From positions 1 through 64,000 of the forward strand of contig CAZBJJ010000004.1 of the NCBI GenBank assembly GCA_964492245.1: 64,000 nucleotides of DNA. Reading direction: 5' to 3'. The position numbers and the translations under genes are program-made. This document shows, one piece after another, positions 16,383-24,542 of this stretch. Position 1 is the stretch's first letter. Every line of letters starts with the position of its first letter. A model generated the notes under the pieces. That model was not told where the DNA came from and did not search any database. It saw only the letters and a program-made list of their open reading frames with translations. Origin of the DNA: CAZBJJ01 sp964492245 (GTDB lineage Bacteria; Spirochaetota; Spirochaetia; Treponematales; Breznakiellaceae).

Positions 16383-16754
16383 CTAAAGACAGGCCTCAAC
16401 CTTCTTAAGAAAGGCTTTAAGACGTTTTACGGTGTTGTCCGAAATGATATGCTCAATTTTACAGCCCTCGTCCTCGGCTATTTCTGCAGGCACCCCCACA
16501 ATGTCGCGCAAAAAACTGGTTAGAAAGTCGTGTTTTTCGCGTATCTGCATTGCCCGCTCCCTGCCTTTTTCGGTAATAGTTACCCCGCGGTAGCGCTCGT
16601 GAATTATCATGCCTCGCTCTTCGAGATTTTTTAAGGCGGTTATAACCGAGGGCTTAGAAACCCCCATGCGGTTGGCAATATCGGTAACCCGGATTGCTCC
16701 CTCTTCCGAGAGAAGGCTCACAACTTCCAGGTAATCTTCCAAGGACTGCGTCAT
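16383..16754 (-). CDS. DtxR/MntR-family metal-dependent regulator
   Basis: The 123 residues contain the winged helix (about 5-65) and the metal-binding dimer domain, without the SH3-like third domain, so it has MntR size. Candidate metal ligands are D7, E10, H75, C98, E101 and H102. D7 matches manganese-type MntR, while C98 in GCKIEH matches the iron-type Cys of DtxR/IdeR. The sensed metal is therefore open. It faces the ABC importer, which is a candidate target. No Shine-Dalgarno is present; TACAAT ends 7 bases before ATG. Confidence 0.88.
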   Translation of the reverse strand: MTQSLEDYLEVVSLLSEEGAIRVTDIANRMGVSKPSVITALKNLEERGMIIHERYRGVTITEKGRERAMQIREKHDFLTSFLRDIVGVPAEIAEDEGCKIEHIISDNTVKRLKAFLKKVEACL

Positions 16755-16761
16755 AGATTTA

Positions 16762-16767
16762 ATTGTA
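16762..16767 (-). promoter_or_regulatory. Putative -10 box of the DtxR-like gene
   Basis: TACAAT lies 7 bases before the ATG and overlaps the sequence just beyond the priA stop. No convincing -35 is seen, so confidence is low. Confidence 0.3.
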
Positions 16768-18747
16768 CTAGAGAAGACTGACAGGGTCTACATCTGTCTC
16801 TAGGTAGACGGAGTAGGGCAGCTTCTTTTTATATTCGTGCAATACCTTGGCGCAATATTGATGAATGCTGGCCATTGTTTTGCCGCGCACAATAAGGTGC
16901 ATACGCCAATTGCCGGCAATGCGCGAAAGTGGGCAGTCCACCGGGCCCAGAATATCGGCCTGTTCGGGTAGCTGGGCATTGAGCATTGCATATAGCATTT
17001 CTATTGCCTGTTCGCAGGCCTCTCGGTTCTTAGAGCGGGTAAGCATGCGAATAAGGCGCGAGTATGGGGGGAATGCCGCCTCCTGGCGTGTCTGTAGCTC
17101 TTGGCGGTAAAAAGTATCAATTTCAAGTTTGGATGCCAAAACAATGGGGCGGGCATCGGGGTTCCAGGATTGTACAAGGACCTTGCCATCGGGAAAAAAA
17201 CGACCGGCGCGCCCGGCAACCTGGACAATTAGGGAAAAGGTGCGCTCGGCGGCCCTAAAATCGGGGAGCTGCAAGCCGGTGTCGGCCATTATAACACCCA
17301 CCAGCTGCACACCGGGAAAGTTTAGGCCCTTGGCCACCATTTGGGTGCCCAAAAGAATATCAATTTCACGGCGTTTAAAGGAATCCAGGACTGCCTTAAC
17401 GCTGCCACGCTTGCTGGCATTGTCGGTATCCAGACGTTGAATGCGCAGGTTCGGAAAGGATTGGGCCAATTCCTCCTCCACGAGCTCGGTGCCAAAACCG
17501 GTAAAACCCGCTGCCACCGAACCACAGCTGGGACAGGCCTGGGGAATGGCTTGGGAAAACCCACAGTAATGACAGATTGCCCGGCCAATATTTTTATGAT
17601 AGGTCAGCGATACCGAACACTGTCTGCAGTTTAGCTCAAAGGAGCAGTCGGGGCAGGAATAAAAAAGGTTAAAGCCCCGCCGGTTTAAAAAAAGTATCGA
17701 CTGCCTGCCGGCAAGGGCTGTCGCCTGAATTTCGTCTTTTAAGCGCTGGCTCAGAGAGCCCTGAGAATTTTTTATATCGACAAGCTCAATGCTCGGCGGG
17801 CTGCCCCCCGACAATCGTTGGCTCAGGTGCAGGCGGTGTAGGACGGCATCGCCCATCAGCTTCCAGGCCTCCACCGAGGGGGTGGCCGAACCCATAAGCA
17901 GAATGGCCGATTCGCTGCTACTGCGGTGTAGGGCCACCTGTCGCGCATGGTAGCGGGGGGTATTGCCACTTTTATACGAGCCATCGTGCTCTTCATCAAT
18001 AATAATAAGGCCCAGATTTTGAAGGGGGGCAAAGACTGCACTGCGGGGGCCTGCCACTATTTTTGCCTGCCCACTGCGTATGCGTTGCCATTGGTTCAGG
18101 CGTTCACTGGCGGTCAAATGCGAGTGGAGAGTGGCACTGGCCGAGCCAAAGCGCTCTTGAATTGCCTGGACTACTTGGTGGGTAAGGGAAATTTCGGGGA
18201 CAAGATAAATCACGCTTTGGCCCCTATCTATAATGGCCTGGGCGGCCCGTAAAAAAACTTCGGTCTTGCCCGAGCCGGTTATGCCATACAGATAGTACCA
18301 AGGGTTTTTAGTATTCGCACCGGATAAAATAGCCTTTAGCGCTGCCTCTTGCTCGTCGGAAAGGGGAAGGGGCTCTTTAGAAATATCGATATCCTCGTCT
18401 AAAAAGGCCGGTATACTGGCTTCTCGCTTTGCCGAAGGCACAATGGCGCTCAGGGCCTGCCCGGGGGAACAGAGGTAGTAACTGGCCAGCCAATTGGCAA
18501 GGTCAATTTCACCCTGTCCAAATAGGGGCAGCTTGTCCACAACGCGGCTTATTGTTTTTAGCTTTTCCGGAGGAATATGCTCTGGCAAGTTGGAATGGCA
18601 GGCCACAATATAGCCCAGGGCCTCTCTGCGCCCAAAGCTGGCCTTTACCCGCTTGCCCACGGCCACCTCTTGGCCCTCTTGCACTAAATAGGTAAAGCGC
18701 TCCTGTAGGGGAATATCGAAAAGCAGATCGACATAGCGGCTCTTCAT
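16768..18747 (-). CDS. priA: Primosomal replication helicase PriA
   Basis: PriA reloads the replisome at stalled forks. The 659 residues show an N-terminal DNA-binding domain, Walker A GITGSGKTEVFL (about 153-164), the Asp-Glu-Glu-His box IDEEHDGSYK, and a zinc cluster of eight cysteines (CPDC, CRQC, CHYC, CPSC). Helicase motifs QMVAKGLNFP and QVAGRAGRF are intact. It overlaps the upstream uracil-glycosylase-like gene by ATGA, tying the two to one transcript. Confidence 0.95.
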   Translation of the reverse strand: MKSRYVDLLFDIPLQERFTYLVQEGQEVAVGKRVKASFGRREALGYIVACHSNLPEHIPPEKLKTISRVVDKLPLFGQGEIDLANWLASYYLCSPGQALSAIVPSAKREASIPAFLDEDIDISKEPLPLSDEQEAALKAILSGANTKNPWYYLYGITGSGKTEVFLRAAQAIIDRGQSVIYLVPEISLTHQVVQAIQERFGSASATLHSHLTASERLNQWQRIRSGQAKIVAGPRSAVFAPLQNLGLIIIDEEHDGSYKSGNTPRYHARQVALHRSSSESAILLMGSATPSVEAWKLMGDAVLHRLHLSQRLSGGSPPSIELVDIKNSQGSLSQRLKDEIQATALAGRQSILFLNRRGFNLFYSCPDCSFELNCRQCSVSLTYHKNIGRAICHYCGFSQAIPQACPSCGSVAAGFTGFGTELVEEELAQSFPNLRIQRLDTDNASKRGSVKAVLDSFKRREIDILLGTQMVAKGLNFPGVQLVGVIMADTGLQLPDFRAAERTFSLIVQVAGRAGRFFPDGKVLVQSWNPDARPIVLASKLEIDTFYRQELQTRQEAAFPPYSRLIRMLTRSKNREACEQAIEMLYAMLNAQLPEQADILGPVDCPLSRIAGNWRMHLIVRGKTMASIHQYCAKVLHEYKKKLPYSVYLETDVDPVSLL

Positions 18748-19232
18748 TGCCCGCCATCGTTGGCCGCATTATTGGCATTTTTTGCCATGCCCGCAGCCAG
18801 AAGTTTTAGGGCCTCCCAGGTGGGGCGTTTAAGGCCATCGTCTTTAAGAATTTGGGCCGGGTGGTGAATTTGAACAATTGGCACATTGTTTGGGCCAGGG
18901 CTCAGGCTCTTACTGGCAGTTTTATCGGCAATAATAATGCCCCGCGGGCCAGGACAGCCGGTAAAGGGAGGTATCGAATAGCCCTCGGCTATTGTGCAGT
19001 CCTTTTCGATATCAATATTGATAGCCCCAATCATCTTAGCTAAAAGTTCCTGAGCAGCGGCACAAGAGCTGTCTTGTTGCGGGACAAGGATGATAAGCAG
19101 GCTTTTGTCTTGGCAGTCCAATACCTCGGGCGCTGGGGGCAAGGCCTTGGCAGGGGTCCGGTGTCCCAGGGACAAAAAATCTGCAATACAGTGTAGGTTT
19201 TGGTGCAATAGCTCGCGGTCTTGGCCTTTCAT
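18744..19232 (-). CDS. Degenerate uracil-DNA glycosylase superfamily-like protein
   Basis: The 162-residue product resembles family 4 uracil-DNA glycosylases at its C terminus: IHHPAQILKDDGLKRPTWEA (about 122-141) matches the family pattern HPxxLLRxxxLKRPxWEDL. The middle LLAKMIGAINIDIEKDCTI also fits. However, the N-terminal iron-sulfur cysteines and the GE-PG uracil-pocket motif are missing (ILVPQQDSSCAA in their place). It may be a structural relic, a protein-binding remnant or a changed enzyme. It overlaps priA by ATGA, so a DNA repair or replication role is plausible. The family assignment is inferred from motifs only. Confidence 0.6.
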   Translation of the reverse strand: MKGQDRELLHQNLHCIADFLSLGHRTPAKALPPAPEVLDCQDKSLLIILVPQQDSSCAAAQELLAKMIGAINIDIEKDCTIAEGYSIPPFTGCPGPRGIIIADKTASKSLSPGPNNVPIVQIHHPAQILKDDGLKRPTWEALKLLAAGMAKNANNAANDGGQ

Positions 19233-19261
19233 CTTCTGTATAGTCTATTAAAAAGAGGGAA

Positions 19262-20038
19262 TTAGGCAAGCGGTCTAAGGCTGATAGCTCCAAGGGCGGC
19301 CAGTTTTTCGCCCTTTATGGCCAGGGCCCCAAGACAGTTATAGGCCTTATTCTCTGGGGCAAAGTCTGCTACAGCCCGCTCTAGGTCGGCATTTGTTTTA
19401 ATTCGGTTGCCCAAGGCTGTGGCCAGCGCGTCGGCTATGGCTGCGTTTTTATGGATAATTAGGGCTAGGTCGGCCTGTCCAAAGCTAAGTGATGGCCCTA
19501 CGCGCCCCGAGGAGGCTGCCAGGCCCCCCCGGCCGGGGGCCAGCTCTATTGCCAGCTTTTCGCTGAGCGAGGAGAGCCCGGCATATAGGCCCACATAGAG
19601 GGGGGCCTGGGTAACATAGTAGATATCGCCACCGTTTTCGACAACTAGTTCTTCCAGCGGAAAACGCGCCATAAGGGCCTTGCCCAGGCTCTGGGCAATG
19701 GCGCCGGCAACGGCAGCCATTGGCCCGGTATTAGCTATCTGGGCAGATATATACATCTCTTTTACTGTCTCCTCTAAATTGCCGGCGGGTAGGGAAAGCG
19801 GTTCCAGGCTTGTTAAAAAAAGGGGCTGGGCAAGGCCATAAAAGTGAACGGTTTGATACAGCTGTTTTAACAATTGCGGTGCTTCCCGCTCCAATGCCTG
19901 TTTTAGGTCTGCTTTTTCGTCTGTTGCTAGGCGCCAACGCAGCTCAATGTCGGCCTGCCTATATGCAATGTGGGTGGAAGTAAGGCGGGGGCTTTTGGCA
20001 TCGCGGTAACTGCGCGCCAGGAACATTCCTTTAGCCAA
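19262..20038 (-). CDS. UPF0280/COG2122 ApbE-like protein, homocysteine gene set
   Basis: The 258 residues match the UPF0280 family, distantly related to ApbE flavin transferases, with VVENGGDIYYVT and ATALGN as visible conserved parts. In methanogenic archaea the orthologue is encoded beside COG1900 and a NIL-ferredoxin gene and has been linked to sulfide use for homocysteine formation. The same three genes are contiguous here, with an 8-base overlap to the ferredoxin gene. The biochemical step is unknown; I infer participation in that pathway. Confidence 0.8.
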   Translation of the reverse strand: MAKGMFLARSYRDAKSPRLTSTHIAYRQADIELRWRLATDEKADLKQALEREAPQLLKQLYQTVHFYGLAQPLFLTSLEPLSLPAGNLEETVKEMYISAQIANTGPMAAVAGAIAQSLGKALMARFPLEELVVENGGDIYYVTQAPLYVGLYAGLSSLSEKLAIELAPGRGGLAASSGRVGPSLSFGQADLALIIHKNAAIADALATALGNRIKTNADLERAVADFAPENKAYNCLGALAIKGEKLAALGAISLRPLA

Positions 20039-20441
20039 AGTCCAGGCTAAAGGTGGCCATTGGGCAGGCCTTTATGCAGAGCTCGCAGGCGGTGCAGCGC
20101 GTGGCATCGACCTGAAGCTGCCAGCTTTCCCTGTCCATGCTTAGAGCGCCAGAAAAGCAGACCGCCGTGCAGGCCCCGCAGTGAATACAGGCCTCTTCTT
20201 TCCAGTTTAAACGCTTGGAGACCGGCGTACAGGAGACCCCTCTTTTTTCGAGCCAGCCAATGGCCTCGTTAAATATCTCTTCGCTGGGGTGTTCTAGCTC
20301 TACTAAAAGATTTCCCACCTGGCCTTCGGAGACCTTTGCCCGAAGAATATTTATTTTTAAGTCCCAGTTTTTAACCACATGCCACAAAAGGGGCTCGGAG
20401 GTGGTCTGTACACTGTAATCCAAAACATATTTTTGTTTCAT
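20031..20441 (-). CDS. NIL-domain 2x[4Fe-4S] ferredoxin
   Basis: An N-terminal NIL domain (about 5-75, LLWHVVKNWDLKINILRAKV) precedes two [4Fe-4S] motifs: cysteines 85, 88, 91, 95 and 116, 119, 122, 126, all present. NIL domains are best known from methionine ABC transporters. In methanogens a NIL-ferredoxin works with the COG1900 protein to supply electrons for homocysteine synthesis. It overlaps the COG1900 gene by 4 bases and the UPF0280 gene by 8. Confidence 0.88.
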   Translation of the reverse strand: MKQKYVLDYSVQTTSEPLLWHVVKNWDLKINILRAKVSEGQVGNLLVELEHPSEEIFNEAIGWLEKRGVSCTPVSKRLNWKEEACIHCGACTAVCFSGALSMDRESWQLQVDATRCTACELCIKACPMATFSLDFG

Positions 20442-21613
20442 TTTTCTGCCCTTGGTTCGCGCGTATACTCGAAAAGGCTTTTAACTGGTCCGGCCTCGCC
20501 AAAACTGCGAATAGGGGCGTTTAAAATAAAAGTCCCTCCAAGCACCCTGTTTTTAAGCTCTGCGGCAATTTCGCGCGCCTTGTAAAGGCTGGAAAGGGGG
20601 GCGGTGCGCACTTTTTTGCCATCAATTTCAATTGTCCCGCTGCGCAAATCTCGGTAATTGACCCTGCCAATGCTGGGGTGCCCATCGAGGCCATAGTCGC
20701 AAAGGCTGGTGTGAATTTCTTCGTCCCGAATACTCAGGCGAAAGGCCATGTCCTCGTCTAAAACGGGTATGGCAATGCCCACTCCCACATACAGGCTCAC
20801 GCCATAATTATGAAAATAGGCGGCGCGCAACCAGCGCCGGTCCATCTGGCGGGCATCGCCCATAAGCATAAGGGTGGCTGCATTCGATTCGGGAATGCCC
20901 CGTTCGCTGCGGGCCTTTGCTGTGGTAAACTGAGTTCCCTGCCAGGCTACATGGCCATGGGCGCCGGCAAAAAAAACGGGGCTTCCTATGCCAATAGTGC
21001 GCAAATAGGGGTCATTTAATAAAGGGGAGAGGCAGCCCGAGGTGGAATAATTTACATTCAGTTTATTGGGTAAAAGGGTGCCCATATAGGTGTACAGGGC
21101 TTTTTTGGTGCTATTGGTGGCCGCCGGATAATTCTGGTAGGCGTTGCGCGGGTTGGTTACGATTATTTCGTTTACCCGATCCCGGTGTATCCAGGTATCA
21201 ATTTCCCTGCGTGGATAGCAGTCGGTGCCCTTGCCGCTGGCAATTAAATGCACCTCTTGGCCAGAAATTAAACGCTCCAGCACATGGGCCCCACCAAAGC
21301 GGGGGTTTTCCCGGTGAACCTCGGTGGCGCCCATATAGGCATCCACTGCAGCTAGGCCGGCACAGGCGGGAACACCATCCAGGCTAATTTCTTCCATGCG
21401 AATGGGGGGATCACTGTGGCCAAAATTGATAAAAAAGCCGGAAGAACACATTGCGCCAAAGGTGGCCGTGGTTACCACATCCACTTTTTTGGCTATTTCC
21501 TTTGGGCTGGCCTCCTTGGACATCTTGGCCACCTCTTCGCCGGTGAGCACAATTGCCTTCCCGGCCGCCAGCTTTGCGTTAATCTCCTGCCAAGATTTTT
21601 TTATCTCGCCCAT
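20438..21613 (-). CDS. Homocysteine biosynthesis protein, COG1900/DUF39
   Basis: This 391-residue protein belongs to the DUF39 family, shown in methanogens to make homocysteine from aspartate semialdehyde and sulfide. Conserved stretches include KEASPKEIAKKVDVVTTATFGAMCSSG near the start (with the important cysteine in MCSSG), and GVPACAGLAAVDAYMGATE. The CBS domains of the archaeal form are absent. ATG 21613 is 11 bases downstream of gpmI with AAAGG before it. Order COG1900, ferredoxin, UPF0280 matches the archaeal set and suggests this organism makes homocysteine without activated homoserine, though hom is also present. Confidence 0.88.
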   Translation of the reverse strand: MGEIKKSWQEINAKLAAGKAIVLTGEEVAKMSKEASPKEIAKKVDVVTTATFGAMCSSGFFINFGHSDPPIRMEEISLDGVPACAGLAAVDAYMGATEVHRENPRFGGAHVLERLISGQEVHLIASGKGTDCYPRREIDTWIHRDRVNEIIVTNPRNAYQNYPAATNSTKKALYTYMGTLLPNKLNVNYSTSGCLSPLLNDPYLRTIGIGSPVFFAGAHGHVAWQGTQFTTAKARSERGIPESNAATLMLMGDARQMDRRWLRAAYFHNYGVSLYVGVGIAIPVLDEDMAFRLSIRDEEIHTSLCDYGLDGHPSIGRVNYRDLRSGTIEIDGKKVRTAPLSSLYKAREIAAELKNRVLGGTFILNAPIRSFGEAGPVKSLFEYTREPRAEK

Positions 21614-21624
21614 GCCTTTACAAT

Positions 21625-23289
21625 TTACTTAAAAACCAGGAGCGAAGGGTCGTAGTCCTCTGGGGGCACAAGGCCTAAAAGCTCAATCGTGGTGGCGGCC
21701 AGGCTACTAACACCCAGGCCCTTTTTAAGAGCATCGCTACCCTGTCTATATTCGCCTTTAAAGGCGGGGTCGTAGACAATGGCGGGCACCGGATTTAGGC
21801 TGTGGCTCGTCTTTGCCTTGGGGCTTCCATCCTCTTTGCGCGATACAGCACCTGTTTTCTTTTCGTGCTCGTACATATCGTCGGAGTTGCCATGGTCGGC
21901 AGATATAAGCAAAATGCCCCCAGCTCTATCAATTGCCTTTTTAATGCGGCCAATTTGCAGGTCCATGGCCTCCATCGAGCAGACAACTGCCTGATAATTC
22001 CCTGTGTGCCCAACCATATCTCCATTGGGGAAGTTGAGCCGTATATGGTCGAATTGCCCGCTGTCAATTGCCTCGATAACCCGGTCGGCAATTTGGGCGC
22101 ACTTCATCCAGGGGCGCTGTTCAAAGGGCAGGACATCGCTTTTAATTTCCTCGTAGGTCTCGAGTTTCTCATCGAATTTACCGGTGCGGTTGCCATTAAA
22201 GAAATAGGTAACGTGGCCATATTTTTGAGTCTCGCTGATAGCCAGGGTTCGAATACCGGTTTTGGCAAGATATTCGCCCATGGTGCGGTCGATAGCGGGG
22301 GGGCTTACCAAATAGCGGGCCGGCACATGCAAATCGCCATCGTATTCCATCATGCCTGCATAGACCACGTCGGGCCATCGTTTGCGGTCGAATTTGTCAA
22401 AGTTTTTGCTTTCGAAGGCCTCGGTTATTTCCAAGGAGCGGTCGCCACGAAAGTTAAAATAGACGACCGAATCCCCATCTTCTATACTGCCAATTGCTTT
22501 GCCATCCTCGGCAACGACAAAGTCTTTTAAATCTTGGTCGATAATGCCGGGAATTTCTTTGCGGTAGGCCAGCACGGCTTCTTTTGCGCTGGAAAATTGT
22601 CGGCTCTTGCCCAGAACATGACAGTTCCAACCCCGTTCTACCATGCTCCAGTCTGCACCATAGCGGTCCATGGTTATATACATACGTCCACCGCCAGAGG
22701 CAATGCGGGCATCGAAATTTTCGCTATTTAAATGGGCTAAAAAGGCTTCGAAGGGCTCTACATAGTCCAGGGCACTGGTCTCGCCCACGTCGCGGCCATC
22801 AAATAAAATATGAATCCGTACTTTTTTTATTTTTTCGGCCTTTGCGCGCTCAATCATCGCCTTAAGGTGGTCGAGATGGGAGTGTACGTTGCCATCGGAA
22901 AAAAGGCCTATAAAATGAAGGGTGGTATTTTTATTGCGCACATTCTCGGAAATTTCCCTCCAAGCCCCTCCCTCGAAGAGGGCAGCGCTGGCAATCGACT
23001 TGCTCACCAGGGCGGCACCCTGATTAAATACGCGACCACAGCCTATTGCATTGTGGCCCACCTCGCTATTGCCCATATCCTCGTCGCTGGGCAGGCCCAC
23101 CGCCTTGCCATGGGCCTTGAGCTGGGTGTGGGAGCTAAGCTCTTTAATGGCATCGAGGGCGAGCATTTTAGAATCGGCAACGGCATCGCCCTCTGCATAT
23201 TTTCCGTAGCCAACACCATCCATAATAATAAGGACAACCGGTCCCTTGCGGCCCTGCCAGGCAGGGTTCTTTTTGAGGGCTTCCACCAT
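21625..23289 (-). CDS. gpmI: 2,3-bisphosphoglycerate-independent phosphoglycerate mutase
   Basis: GpmI interconverts 3- and 2-phosphoglycerate with two Mn2+ ions. The 554 residues show the N-terminal metal site IIMDGVGYGKYAEGDA, the catalytic serine in EDMGNSEVGHNAIGCGR (about residue 74), DGRDVGETSALDYV, the NFRGDR motif, and the C-terminal ISADHGNSDDM. It is somewhat longer than the usual 510. AAGGAG precedes ATG. The COG1900 gene follows after 11 bases. Confidence 0.94.
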   Translation of the reverse strand: MVEALKKNPAWQGRKGPVVLIIMDGVGYGKYAEGDAVADSKMLALDAIKELSSHTQLKAHGKAVGLPSDEDMGNSEVGHNAIGCGRVFNQGAALVSKSIASAALFEGGAWREISENVRNKNTTLHFIGLFSDGNVHSHLDHLKAMIERAKAEKIKKVRIHILFDGRDVGETSALDYVEPFEAFLAHLNSENFDARIASGGGRMYITMDRYGADWSMVERGWNCHVLGKSRQFSSAKEAVLAYRKEIPGIIDQDLKDFVVAEDGKAIGSIEDGDSVVYFNFRGDRSLEITEAFESKNFDKFDRKRWPDVVYAGMMEYDGDLHVPARYLVSPPAIDRTMGEYLAKTGIRTLAISETQKYGHVTYFFNGNRTGKFDEKLETYEEIKSDVLPFEQRPWMKCAQIADRVIEAIDSGQFDHIRLNFPNGDMVGHTGNYQAVVCSMEAMDLQIGRIKKAIDRAGGILLISADHGNSDDMYEHEKKTGAVSRKEDGSPKAKTSHSLNPVPAIVYDPAFKGEYRQGSDALKKGLGVSSLAATTIELLGLVPPEDYDPSLLVFK

Positions 23290-23307
23290 GGGAACTCCTT
23301 GATTGTT

Positions 23308-23331
23308 TAAAAAGCGGGCAAAAGCCCGTTT
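23308..23331 (-). terminator. Intrinsic terminator of the CheY-like gene
   Basis: CGGGC-TTTT-GCCCG on the minus strand is followed by CTTTTT, between the CheY-like gene and gpmI. Confidence 0.65.
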
Positions 23332-23333
23332 AA

Positions 23334-23771
23334 TTAAGTATTAATTGCAGCTAAAATTCTTTCCAATACCTTGTTGCGGTCTAGGGGCTTAACAATATAG
23401 TTTTTAGCCCCGATAAGGAGGGATTTTTTTACCACATCCTCTTTGCCAAGGGCGCTAACCATTACTACCCGGGCATTTTTATCGAATTCCAGGATTTTTT
23501 CGAGGGCGGAAACGCCATCTAAAATTGGCATGGTAATATCCATGGTAACAAGGTCCACATTGGGGTAAAGTTCTTTGTATTTTTCAAAGCCCTGTATGCC
23601 ATCCGCGGCGGTTCCAACGACTTCAAAGCTTTCGGAAGTAAGTATCTGCCCAAGTTGTTTTGCAATAAACAGGGAATCGTCAATTATCAGCGCCCGATAG
23701 GGGGTACCATCTGGCTTTAACCCGTCTGGGGTTCTCGAGTTGATATTCGGCATATCGGTTTTAGCAATCAC
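23334..23771 (-). CDS. CheY-like single-domain response regulator
   Basis: The 145 residues are one receiver domain with a 25-residue N-terminal extension. The acidic pair is in LIIDDSLF, the phosphorylated Asp in VTMDITMPILDG, the Thr/Ser in MVSALG and the Lys in YIVKPLD. It starts with GTG after AGGAGG. No chemotaxis operon or kinase is adjacent, so it is a stand-alone regulator; the sequence resembles the CheY type with no output domain. Confidence 0.88.
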   Translation of the reverse strand: MIAKTDMPNINSRTPDGLKPDGTPYRALIIDDSLFIAKQLGQILTSESFEVVGTAADGIQGFEKYKELYPNVDLVTMDITMPILDGVSALEKILEFDKNARVVMVSALGKEDVVKKSLLIGAKNYIVKPLDRNKVLERILAAINT

Positions 23772-23790
23772 GTAATTCCTCCTAAAGACC

Positions 23791-23819
23791 TTTATACTCT
23801 ATAGAGCGTATCAATTCAA
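23791..23819 (-). promoter_or_regulatory. Promoter of the CheY-like gene
   Basis: TTGAAT (23819-23814), a 17-base spacer containing the palindrome CTCTATAGAG, and TATAAA (23796-23791) lead to a leader with a strong AGGAGG before GTG. Confidence 0.55.
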
Positions 23820-23835
23820 GCCAATAAAGGACAAG

Positions 23836-24483
23836 CTAGATAATTGATGCCGTCTTCCTGTCTATGGCCTTTTTAAAGTTGGCCACGACTGCCTCGGGGC
23901 TTAGACTTGCATCGATATCGACTAAAATGCCCCTGCCCCGGTAATAGTCAATTAAAGGGGCGGTCTGGGCCCGGTATACATCGAGGCGTTTTTGAATTGC
24001 CCTTGCTTGATCGTCGTCGCGCGTATACAGTTCGCCGCCACAGATATCGCAGACATTGGCAATTTTGCTTTTTTTAAATGAGGTATGATAATTTGCCCCA
24101 CAGGCGCGACAGGTAAGGCGGCCCCCAAGGCGCTGCAGCAGGATAGAATCGCCGACATCAAAATTGATAACAATATCCAAGCGGGAAATGGGCACCAAGC
24201 CCTCAGCTTGGGCTATCGTGCGGGGAAAACCATCGAGAATATAGCCATTTTGGGCATCTGCCTCTTTTAGGCGGGTTTTAACAAGGGCGATAGTTATATC
24301 GTCTTCTACCAGCTGGCCGGCATCGATAACTGCCTTTACCTTTAAGCCCAGTTCGGTTTTATTGGCAATGGCTGTTCGAAAAATAGCTCCTGTCGATATT
24401 TGAGGCACATTGAGTATTTCGGTCGCCTTCTCTGCAAGGGTCCCCTTACCAGATCCCGGTGGCCCTAAAAATACTATGTTCAT
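23836..24483 (-). CDS. adk: Adenylate kinase
   Basis: Adk converts ATP and AMP to two ADP. The 215 residues begin MNIVFLGPPGSGKGT with the P-loop at about 7-14. The LID has four cysteines (CRAC and CDIC), so it is the zinc-bound type. DGFPRT is intact. The start at 24483 was chosen because AGGAGG lies 8 bases upstream; a longer in-frame start is not needed. Confidence 0.95.
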   Translation of the reverse strand: MNIVFLGPPGSGKGTLAEKATEILNVPQISTGAIFRTAIANKTELGLKVKAVIDAGQLVEDDITIALVKTRLKEADAQNGYILDGFPRTIAQAEGLVPISRLDIVINFDVGDSILLQRLGGRLTCRACGANYHTSFKKSKIANVCDICGGELYTRDDDQARAIQKRLDVYRAQTAPLIDYYRGRGILVDIDASLSPEAVVANFKKAIDRKTASII

Positions 24484-24502
24484 TCGTCTTCCTCCTGGCA
24501 CA

Positions 24503-24532
24503 ATACTACACAGTTCTCATATTTTGAATCAA
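24503..24532 (-). promoter_or_regulatory. Putative promoter of adk
   Basis: TTGATT (24532-24527), an 18-base spacer and TAGTAT (24508-24503) precede the adk Shine-Dalgarno. Confidence 0.45.
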
Positions 24533-24542
24533 TATATTTTTA

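Noticed and set aside
21802..22530. 242-codon open frame opposite gpmI
   Set aside because: Shadow of the conserved gpmI frame; no family match.
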